From contig NYXM01000074.1 in assembly GCA_002685655.1 (NCBI GenBank), forward strand, positions 1 through 15,185: 15,185 nt of DNA, written 5' to 3'. The notes beneath the pieces were generated by a model that searched no databases, was not told the DNA's origin, and saw only the letters and a program-made list of their open reading frames with translations. This document shows, piece after piece, positions 8,813 through 13,859 of this stretch (its first letter is position 1; each line of letters begins with the position of its first letter). The DNA comes from Planctomycetaceae bacterium. Lineage in GTDB: Bacteria > Planctomycetota > Planctomycetia > Pirellulales > Pirellulaceae. The translations under genes and the position numbers were made by a program.

Positions 8813-9649
8813 TGAACATACGACGCTCAGAGTACAACAAGATTCCTCCACGATTGGTCATGGCAACTGACTGAGCGATTCGACCTCTACTCTGGCAGAT
8901 CACTGGAGAAATGAATTAGGCGAGCATGCCCTCGCTGTTATCAAATCGACGATGTAACTGTTGACTGCCGGCCTCGATTTTTGATTGGCCGTTGCCGATA
9001 ACTTTCAGGGTGAATCCGCGTGACGCGAAGCAGCGTCGGGGCGCAACCGATGCCGTTTGCCCAATGTCGTTGCGCGCGTCGGCGTTTTCGACGTTGCTAA
9101 CGGCATTGGCTAGCTGGCGAAGGTGAACGAACACCGATGCGCGCAGATGCGCTCCGCCCTTTTCGTTCTCCGGCGGATTTTTTGATTGCGCCAAAACTAC
9201 TGAGGAGGTTTTGTCCTCGGTCACTTAGCACCATGCAGTTTCTGCACTCGGCCGGTTAGTCATGAGCGCGCAACGGCGTAGGATTATCTAACGCCGGTGT
9301 TGTCGACCGACACGCGCTGAGAACACGGGTTTTGACAACTCGTTATTGTGACCGATGCAGATTGCGGCTGGGCTCCAAACGCTTCCCTATCGGTCTCGTG
9401 GGACCAATGATCTTGCCATTCCGAACCTCTGCACCGGTCAGTTATGCCGGTTATCGACGGTATCGACCAGGGCTCGCGCCCGTATCGCACCAACGGAAGA
9501 TGTAGCTTGGCAGTAGATCGGCATCGGGCCTGCCTGGATCGCCGGCCAGGTCCTGGCATGTGGCAATCTGCTGCTGGTCGAAGTCCGCACTGTGTGTGTC
9601 GATCCATCCGCCATTCGGTTGAGCACTTACTCGTAATCGCGTCGCCACG
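8813..9649. other. Gene-poor region of about 840 bp
   Basis: I see no confident gene here. A short inverted repeat, GAGGA/TCCTC, lies at 9202-9218. Another, GGCGTA/TAACGCC, lies near 9274-9295 and contains ATCTAAC, a seven-base match to the RYYYAAC core of integron attC sites, but no paired GTTRRRY lies at a suitable distance downstream. Several overlapping minus-strand frames of 60-120 codons cross 9284-9726. None has a recognisable domain or a good ribosome binding site, and they read as decayed sequence. Confidence 0.5.
8916..9224 (-). CDS. Doubtful small hypothetical ORF
   Basis: 102 codons from GTG 9224. I do not recognise the product. It has no membrane segment, no signal peptide and no obvious motif. 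The composition is mixed and hydrophilic, with a basic middle part. No clear ribosome binding site precedes the GTG; the upstream bases form a small hairpin instead. It is the longest open frame in an otherwise empty stretch behind the SGNH/TPR gene and faces the opposite way. It may be chance, or the remnant of an older gene at the edge of the accessory region. Confidence 0.2.
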   Translation of the reverse strand: MTEDKTSSVVLAQSKNPPENEKGGAHLRASVFVHLRQLANAVSNVENADARNDIGQTASVAPRRCFASRGFTLKVIGNGQSKIEAGSQQLHRRFDNSEGMLA

Positions 9650-9836
9650 CACTTGCCCGCTCTCCCGCCACGCTGCTGGTTTCGATCACGACAACCAAGC
9701 AAGGGTGAATTCAATGTTGACTGCATCAGAACAACTGGCGGAACTAAAACGCGAACTCGCGGACCTGGCCAAGCAGACTGAACGGCTGGCGGGACGTGCG
9801 CGGGAGATTAGCGATCGGCTACAACGGGAGTGAACT
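9650..9836 (+). repeat. Direct repeat B, copy 1 (complete)
   Basis: About 185 bp matching 10258-10442. Shared landmarks are CACGCTGCTGGTTT, CAACCA, a GGGYGAATT ribosome-binding region, an ATG, GAACTAAAACG, CTCGC and TCTGGCGGGACG/GCTGGCGGGACG. The match covers both the untranslated leader and the small reading frame at 9714-9833, so a whole gene unit has been duplicated. Shorter relatives of its 3' half recur at 13639-13680 and 14857-14926, always in the same orientation. Confidence 0.8.
9714..9833 (+). CDS. Tiny coiled-coil protein (39 residues)
   Basis: ATG 9714 is preceded by AAGGGTGA (9701-9708) five bases away, a credible ribosome binding site. The 39-residue product is almost wholly charged and helical, with Leu/Ala spaced in heptads (QLAELKRELADLAK, then ERLAGRAREISDRL). 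This predicts one amphipathic helix or a short coiled coil. I do not recognise a family. The same frame is repeated, with a one-base deletion, at 10324, and its C-terminal half (AERLAGRAREISDRL) is recoverable from copies near 13660 and 14880. Amino acid sequence is conserved between copies despite third-position changes (for example gcg/gca, cgc/cga), which suggests the frame was once translated. It might be a small structural peptide, an antitoxin-like helix, or the cargo of a repeat element. Confidence 0.5.
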   Translation: MLTASEQLAELKRELADLAKQTERLAGRAREISDRLQRE

Positions 9837-9860
9837 ACTCGCGGAGTTGGCCACGCAGGG

Positions 9861-10169
9861 TTAGTCTTTCGGTTTGTAGGCCCATTTGCCTTTGATCTCT
9901 TGGCGATCAAAGGTCTTATCCCAGTCGGTTTGCCCTACGGTAATCCGTTGGCTGAACCACGCAACCATGTTGTGAGCCAGCCATTCGAGTGACCGTGTTT
10001 CGCCGCTTTCCGTTTGTGCCTCGGCGATGATGACGGTTGCGGCGGGATCTGCAAGCAATCCCGCAGTGATTTCATCGTGTGTGATGTATCGACATTCTTT
10101 GGCGTGACTATCGCGGATGATCTGCGCGATGATGGGAAATACGTCGGCTTGTTTCCATGTTGTTGGCAT
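9861..10169 (-). CDS. Small conserved-looking hypothetical protein
   Basis: 102 residues, soluble, with no signal peptide and no membrane segment. The N-terminal half is helical (VFPIIAQIIRDSH) and followed by YITHDEITAGLLAD, which looks like a recognition or oligomer helix pair. The C-terminal half has a distinctive aromatic stretch, LAHNMVAWFSQRITVG, and ends KGKWAYKPKD. I believe I have seen this C-terminal pattern in small hypothetical proteins of bacteria, but I cannot name a family or function. The composition and lack of internal stops favour a real gene. The ribosome binding site before ATG 10169 is weak (AAGAAG about nine bases upstream). It is inserted head-on between two same-direction copies of repeat B, as a cassette would be. 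Confidence 0.65.
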   Translation of the reverse strand: MPTTWKQADVFPIIAQIIRDSHAKECRYITHDEITAGLLADPAATVIIAEAQTESGETRSLEWLAHNMVAWFSQRITVGQTDWDKTFDRQEIKGKWAYKPKD

Positions 10170-10257
10170 TGGTCAGTGCTTCTTATGGTGGCAATTGATG
10201 CAACGGCCGAGCTCTCCCATTGTACGAATCGGAGTGCCTAGTCGCCTGGAAGAGGCC

Positions 10258-10442
10258 ACCTTGCCCTTTCTCCAACCGCCCACACGCTGCTGGTTTTCAC
10301 AACCAGGCACGAGGGCGAATTACATGGCGACTGCAGAACAACAGCTGGTGGAACTAAAACGAAGACTCGCAGACGTGGCCAAGAGGCTGAACATCTGGCG
10401 GGACGGGCGAGGGAGATCAGTGATCGGCTAGGGCGAGGGTAA
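10258..10442 (+). repeat. Direct repeat B, copy 2
   Basis: This is the second long copy of the repeat seen at 9650-9836, in the same orientation. It includes the leader (CACGCTGCTGGTTTTC, AACCAGGCACGAGGGCGAATT) and the small frame. It ends just before the promoter-hairpin block of the first TIR gene, so the repeat and the TIR promoter may form one composite unit. Confidence 0.78.
10324..10431 (+). pseudogene. Frameshifted copy of the 39-residue coiled-coil ORF
   Basis: It begins MATAEQQLVELKRRLADVAK, in register with the intact copy at 9714. One base is then missing after GCCAAG (about 10377-10383), so the frame runs into an unrelated tail and stops at TAG 10431. Restoring the base would give a tail resembling AGRAREISDRLG and a stop at 10440-10442, the same place as in the intact copy. 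The conserved leader and ATG suggest recent decay. Confidence 0.6.
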
Positions 10443-10481
10443 GAGAGATCACCACTGGTCCGATCCGTTGCGTGCGAAAAA

Positions 10482-10510
10482 TTGACAGAGGTGCCGCCAC
10501 TCGATAGGGT
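10482..10510 (+). promoter_or_regulatory. Sigma70-type promoter of the first TIR gene
   Basis: -35 TTGACA (10482-10487, perfect consensus), 17-bp spacer, -10 TAGGGT (10505-10510, matching at the three most constrained positions: first, second and last). It is repeated almost exactly 3242 bp downstream before the second TIR gene. The -10 lies within a GCCAC/GTGGC inverted repeat. A start site about seven bases on would give a leader of about 100 nt before ATG 10618. Confidence 0.72.
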
Positions 10511-10602
10511 GGCCGCTAGCGCCGGATATCACGATTATCCCGCGCTAGCTGAGGATATCAGCTGATATCCCGCGATGATCGTGGATCGTTTATTGGTTAG
10601 GC
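10511..10602 (+). promoter_or_regulatory. Three-hairpin leader of the first TIR gene
   Basis: Three consecutive inverted repeats. H1: GCTAGCGCCGGATA (10515-10528) pairs with TATCCCGCGCTAGC (10536-10549), 13 of 14 bases, loop of seven. H2: GGATATCAGCTGATATCC (10553-10570), a perfect 18-bp palindrome. H3: CCGCGAT-G-ATCGTGG (10570-10584). GTTAGGC follows at 10596-10602. As RNA it would be a structured 5' leader; as DNA, H2 could be a dimeric repressor site. The same block precedes the second TIR gene. Confidence 0.65.
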
Positions 10603-10617
10603 AGCTGAGCACCAGTG

Positions 10618-11370
10618 ATGAAGAAGATATTTGTTTCCTATCGCAGAGACGATACGCCGTTTGCCACAGGGTGGCTGTGTGAGCGATTGAAGGACCACTT
10701 TGGTTCTGACAAGGTATTCGTTGACGTCGACAACATTCCACTTGCCGCAAACTTCCGGCAGTATATCCAAGACGCCCTTCATGATTGTGACGTTGTCCTT
10801 GCGATGATCGGAGATCGGTGGCTGGCTACGGCTGATTCAGGCAAAAGCCGCATCCATGATCAGAGCGATTGGGTGCGAGTAGAAATTGACGCAGCGTTCT
10901 CAGAACAGATTCCCTGCTTGCCTGTTCTAGTTAATGGAGCGTCAATTCCGAACGAGAAGCAACTTCCAGATACACTGTCTGAATTACCCGACATCAACGC
11001 TGCGACACTTCGTTCCGGTAACAGTTTTGATCATGACATTGCCAAATTGATCGAAGGCATTGAGAAGTTGCCTTCACGGGACTCTGTTGCACCGGTAGAG
11101 GTCGGCCCCGAAATAGACGATCTCGAGTCTGGCACAACCTCTAGCAAAAACGAACTTGCCGAAATGGTCGTGAGGTTTCTCTCACTATACGATAGATGGT
11201 ATTTTAACGCACCGCGGATCCACCAATGGGGAGGCAACAAGGCCGATTTCAGAGTGTTTCGCAATTACTCCGTTGACGAAATCCGTCAAACGCTCAATCA
11301 ACTCGTAATAGATGGCAAGCTCGCAAGTCGGATCAGCAAAAAGGGTAGCACTGTTTTCAAGATTCGGTAA
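10618..11370 (+). CDS. TIR-domain protein with C-terminal winged-helix-like domain
   Basis: 250 residues from ATG 10618, the start that aligns with GTG 13860 of the second TIR gene. GTG 10615 is immediately adjacent. Residues 3-150 are a TIR domain: KIFVSYRRDD (strand A and box 1), VFVDVDNI (34-41), CDVVLAMIGDRW (57-68), and DWVRVEI (84-90), whose Glu89 lies where TIR NADases carry their catalytic Glu (to be confirmed by alignment), then LPVLV. After an acidic linker (152-175), residues about 178-250 form a helical segment and a winged-helix-like unit (YSVDEIRQTLNQLVIDGKL, then a beta hairpin SKKGSTVFKI). TIR domains of bacterial immunity cleave NAD or make cyclic ADP-ribose signals, and the winged helix could sense nucleic acid or mediate assembly. 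A SLATT-like membrane gene follows 133 bp later. No membrane segment is present. Confidence 0.88.
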   Translation: MKKIFVSYRRDDTPFATGWLCERLKDHFGSDKVFVDVDNIPLAANFRQYIQDALHDCDVVLAMIGDRWLATADSGKSRIHDQSDWVRVEIDAAFSEQIPCLPVLVNGASIPNEKQLPDTLSELPDINAATLRSGNSFDHDIAKLIEGIEKLPSRDSVAPVEVGPEIDDLESGTTSSKNELAEMVVRFLSLYDRWYFNAPRIHQWGGNKADFRVFRNYSVDEIRQTLNQLVIDGKLASRISKKGSTVFKIR

Positions 11371-11385
11371 CAAAGCGCAGCCTGA

Positions 11386-11461
11386 CCAAACGCTGGACCG
11401 GAGCGGACGATCCAGTGGAAATCGAGTGGAACGCTGATTGGCGGCCGCCCGGTCAGCTTGG
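11386..11461 (+). repeat. Imperfect inverted repeat behind the first TIR gene
   Basis: The left arm CCAAACGCTGGACCGG (11386-11401) pairs imperfectly with CCGGTCAGCTTGG (11449-11461): CCAA/TTGG, CTG/CAG and ACCGG/CCGGT with a few unpaired bases. It starts 15 bases after the TAA stop (sequence TAACAAAGCGC). Stop codon in TAAC followed by a long imperfect palindrome is the layout of an integron attC site, but the closing GTTRRRY is missing (GCAAGGC at 11464-11470). It could simply be an attenuator hairpin. Confidence 0.45.
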
Positions 11462-11503
11462 ACGCAAGGCCCAAGAGCAGAGGTGGCGCCGGAGGTAACT
11501 ACT

Positions 11504-12535
11504 ATGCCGGATGAGGATTCGTTAATAGACGCTGCTCGCGATGCAATCGGATGCGGCGACTCTGCCACGGACTGGAGAATCGTCCCTACCGAGCACGCGG
11601 AGGTGTTCGCGGAGAAGGCGCCATCACTTGCCAAGAATCTCCGCGGAGAATGCCCGAGGGGCATAGCGGACATGTATGAAGATCAGAACTCAAGAGCGGT
11701 GTCCGCTCGCGACAACTTCAAGCGCACCGTTGCCCTGGCAGACAATGCAGTCTTCTGTACGGCTAGCCTTGGTGCGTTGCTTCTAATGGCTGGCGGTCTT
11801 CAGGAGCCGCTGAGTAGTTTGGGGCCCTGGGTAGTCAGGGTGATTGGCCTCTTGGGAGTTGTCGTAAGCGGTCTCGCAGCCATGTGGCTCCGTCGAATAA
11901 CAAGTGGAGGCTTCGCCAATGAATGGGCCAGTGAGCGAGCGAAGGCCGAGGCAAAGCGGCTCGCGTACTTCAAGGCAGTGATGGAAAACGCTTCGCACAC
12001 GCCGTTGGATCAACTCCTTGGGCTCGAATACACGCGTAGGTTTCTGCTCGACAATCAAATCGACTATTTCGAACAACGCGGCGACGAACATAGAGTGGCC
12101 GCTGGCAACGCCCTCAATAAGTCAACGCTGTGCGTATTCGTTGCATCGACCTTCACAGGCGTCGCGGGGCTTCTGTCGGTGATGCAACCGCACCTGGCCG
12201 TGGTCGCAGGGGTAGGGGTCATCGCGTCCGCGTACGCGGCACTGGTCATTTCGCAGTCGGCTGTGAATCAGAATCGACAGAATGCGGATCGCTACCGGGC
12301 AACGGTAGATCAACTGAGGTCACGAAGACTGGATCTCGACGTTTATCGCAAGAGAACAGCATCGGGTGATGAGCGTGCAGTGCAGGAATTTTTTGAGCCC
12401 ATTTTTGTTGCATTGGAAGCGGATCATAAGGAGTTTCTTAAGATTGCAGAGCAGAGAGAATCGGCGATTGGTGATATGGTGAGGCGACTCGACGCCGAGA
12501 AAGAGGCATTGGAAAGGAACTCAGAAGTACGGTAG
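11504..12535 (+). CDS. Four-helix membrane protein with two SLATT-like (2TM effector) units
   Basis: 343 residues. ATG 11504 has a strong ribosome binding site, GGAGG (11491-11495), eight bases upstream; the open frame extends upstream to 11438 without support. Layout: soluble N-terminus (1-65); helix YEDQNSRAVSARDNFKR leading into TM1 (about 79-99) and TM2 (108-129); charged helix WASERAKAEAKRLAYFKAVM; then a second unit with helix YFEQRGDEHRVAAGNALNK, TM3 (206-227), TM4 (230-251) and helix QNRQNADRYRATVDQLRSRR; finally a long charged C-terminal helix. Paired transmembrane helices flanked by such Arg/Glu/Tyr-rich helices are the hallmark of SLATT domains, predicted pore-forming effectors in nucleotide-signalling immunity. 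The order resembles tandem SLATT_3/SLATT_1 proteins. The neighbouring TIR gene supports this role. The family call comes from pattern memory, not a profile search. Confidence 0.78.
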   Translation: MPDEDSLIDAARDAIGCGDSATDWRIVPTEHAEVFAEKAPSLAKNLRGECPRGIADMYEDQNSRAVSARDNFKRTVALADNAVFCTASLGALLLMAGGLQEPLSSLGPWVVRVIGLLGVVVSGLAAMWLRRITSGGFANEWASERAKAEAKRLAYFKAVMENASHTPLDQLLGLEYTRRFLLDNQIDYFEQRGDEHRVAAGNALNKSTLCVFVASTFTGVAGLLSVMQPHLAVVAGVGVIASAYAALVISQSAVNQNRQNADRYRATVDQLRSRRLDLDVYRKRTASGDERAVQEFFEPIFVALEADHKEFLKIAEQRESAIGDMVRRLDAEKEALERNSEVR

Positions 12536-12618
12536 GAGGTTGAAGGCGATCGACGCGGTTTGGACTAATTCGAGTTTCCATTCCACGTTTCCGTTCACTC
12601 TAGCCAATTAGCAATTGC

Positions 12619-12672
12619 AACGAATGTCGCGTTTATCCGTCTCGTCCTGAGCCGGATAGGTCGCAATTCGTT
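12619..12672 (+). repeat. Long imperfect hairpin between the SLATT-like gene and the next ORF
   Basis: AACGAAT (12619-12625) pairs with ATTCGTT (12666-12672), and TATCCG (12634-12639) with CGGATA (12653-12658). A GC-rich partly paired region lies between the two stems and a 13-nt loop sits at the tip. It lies in the 167-bp gap and could end transcription of the upstream gene (although no T-run follows) or mark a cassette boundary. Confidence 0.55.
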
Positions 12673-12681
12673 ACCTCGCTC

Positions 12682-12730
12682 AGGTGAAGCATCAATGGAC
12701 GCTTGCCTGATAGCCTCCAACCTCTTGTGA
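12682..12730 (+). promoter_or_regulatory. Ribosome binding site and short leader frame at the start of the membrane ORF
   Basis: AGGTGA (12682-12687) is correctly spaced for ATG 12695, but that ATG opens a frame of only 11 codons ending TTG TGA (12728-12730). Its TGA overlaps a GTG at 12727 that is in frame with the following 280-codon ORF. Either the short frame is translationally coupled to the ORF, or one base has been lost or gained in the first codons. Confidence 0.45.
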
Positions 12731-13569
12731 GACAAGGCGTGTTAACTCGATTGTTCTTCACCTCACCTTTCGTGTTGCTTCTTGGATTTCGGATCTTGTC
12801 TGTGATCGAAACGGCACGGGTCTATCGGAAGCTCCCGATACGGGAATGTGGAATGATGTGTCAGCTCGCATGTGCCAATCCGTGGCGGTTGTTTAAGACA
12901 ACTGTATTTCCAGTTGGTTTGCTAATATCTCTCATATTGATTTTCGGCAACGTCCTCCTCATGACACTTGGCGGCGACGTCGATTCGACTGACGTGCTTT
13001 TTGATCGATCCCTCTACCTCCTCGATATGACTTGGTGGGGAGTCGTGCTGTATCTGATCGCTTCTGTACTTCTACAATTGACGCCGCCGGGCGTCATGGT
13101 TCTGGGTGAATCGGCCAAACCGGTCGAAACGGTTGCGAACCAAATAGCTGCGGTTGCGACTCCCCTACGCGTAATCCACATGCTCGCCCCTGATCGTCTA
13201 CCAAGTTACGCCGAGATGCAGAAATTTAACAGTTCCGAAATGACCAAAATCCCAACTGGCTTTGCTCGTGAGCTAGACAATTATCGTATTGGGTCCGAAG
13301 ACGACTGGTGGCCGGCGTTCCAGAGGCTATTCGCGCTTGCCCCAATTGTCGTCGTCCATATCTCTACGATCAGAGAAGAGATCGAATACGTGATTGATCC
13401 AGGCAAAATTGAGAAGTGTTTATTCGTTCGAAGCGCTGACCCAGAATCAAGGAGAGCAGACGTTGCATACAGGGTCTTCTTCATAGGGCGAACTGTGCAC
13501 GAGCTGCCTGAACTCAAAGTTGCTTTGCGTGATAGAATCCGACACCTCAAGAGAGGTTCCGCGAGATAA
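12703..13569 (+). CDS. Three-helix membrane protein with a soluble alpha/beta domain
   Basis: 288 residues from TTG 12703 (280 from GTG 12727); the start is uncertain because the only good ribosome binding site serves ATG 12695 in another frame. Transmembrane helices are likely at about 17-35, 68-91 and 107-128. The remaining 150 residues are soluble: APDRLPSYAEM, RELDNYRIGSEDDWWPAFQRLFALAPIVVVHISTIREEIEYVI, then IEKCLFVRSAD. The sequence W-(x)n-L-x-x-L-A-x-x-V-V-V followed by an E-x-x-Y/E helix and another beta strand is a Rossmann-like pattern. I associate it with membrane-tethered, TIR-like or nucleotide-binding-like domains in bacteria of unknown function. This is recognition by pattern only. 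It follows the SLATT-like gene by 167 bp on the same strand and precedes the second TIR cassette, so it may be a third component of the same system. Confidence 0.72.
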   Translation: MPDSLQPLVRQGVLTRLFFTSPFVLLLGFRILSVIETARVYRKLPIRECGMMCQLACANPWRLFKTTVFPVGLLISLILIFGNVLLMTLGGDVDSTDVLFDRSLYLLDMTWWGVVLYLIASVLLQLTPPGVMVLGESAKPVETVANQIAAVATPLRVIHMLAPDRLPSYAEMQKFNSSEMTKIPTGFARELDNYRIGSEDDWWPAFQRLFALAPIVVVHISTIREEIEYVIDPGKIEKCLFVRSADPESRRADVAYRVFFIGRTVHELPELKVALRDRIRHLKRGSAR

Positions 13570-13621
13570 CCAGTAAGGCTTTGACATCGCGAGGAACGAG
13601 CCGAAGTTCAAGGCCTTTGTT
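13568..13621 (+). repeat. Palindromic repeat A, copy 1 (possible terminator)
   Basis: It begins inside the TAA stop of the preceding ORF: AACCAGTAAGGC ... GCCTTTGTT. AAGGC-TTTGA and its partner TTCAAGGCCTT form an imperfect stem, and the outer AAC/GTT ends are complementary. Compared with copies 2 and 3 it has six extra bases in the tip. It may act as a factor-independent terminator, though the T-run is interrupted. Confidence 0.6.
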
Positions 13622-13680
13622 CAGATCATTGGACCAGACGGCGAACAAGCCCAAACAGGCTGAACGGTTGGCGGGGCGGG
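13622..13680 (+). repeat. Partial repeat B, copy 3
   Basis: CAGATCATTGGACCAGACGG, then AACAAGCCCAAACAGGCTGA and CGGTTGGCGGGGCGGG. The last part matches the coiled-coil coding half of repeat B, and the first part is shared only with copy 4 (14844-14926). Compared with copy 2, about 35 bp are missing between the coiled-coil part and CTGGTCCGATCC, which leads into the TIR promoter. Confidence 0.65.
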
Positions 13681-13723
13681 CCAGGAAGATCATCGCTGGT
13701 CCGATCCAGCACGAGCAAAAAAG

Positions 13724-13752
13724 TTGACTGAGGTGCCGCCACTCGATAGGGT
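13724..13752 (+). promoter_or_regulatory. Sigma70-type promoter of the second TIR gene
   Basis: -35 TTGACT (13724-13729), the identical 17-bp spacer, -10 TAGGGT (13747-13752). It differs from the first TIR promoter at one base of the -35. The same spacing from promoter to hairpins to start codon as in the first copy makes it likely that both genes are expressed under the same control. Confidence 0.72.
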
Positions 13753-13844
13753 GGTCGCTAGCGCCGGATATCAGAATTATCCCGCGCTAGCTAAGAGTAT
13801 CAGCTGATATGCCGCGATGATCGCGGCTAATTCATTGGTTATTT
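13753..13844 (+). promoter_or_regulatory. Three-hairpin leader of the second TIR gene
   Basis: H1 arms (13757-13770 and 13778-13791) are identical to those of the first copy, and only the loop differs (TCAGAAT against TCACGAT). The H2 core TATCAGCTGATA (13798-13809) is kept although its flanks changed. H3, GCCGCGATGATCGCGGC (13811-13827), is a perfect stem where the first copy has a G-T pair. GTTATTT (13838-13844) replaces GTTAGGC. Confidence 0.65.
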
Positions 13845-13859
13845 GGCTGAACTAAACCT

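Noticed and set aside
9284..9652. 122-codon minus-strand ORF as a transposase remnant
   Set aside because: I could not find a catalytic motif, terminal repeats or target duplications; overlapping minus frames of similar length suggest chance or decay.
9444..9833. 129-codon plus-strand ORF
   Set aside because: Only the last 39 codons are repeated and have a ribosome binding site at 9701-9708; the upstream part has no domain and crosses decayed sequence.
10482..10602. Calling the promoter-hairpin block an integron attC site
   Set aside because: GTTAGGC is present at its end, but no RYYYAAC partner lies within 141 bp upstream, and the second copy lacks the core.
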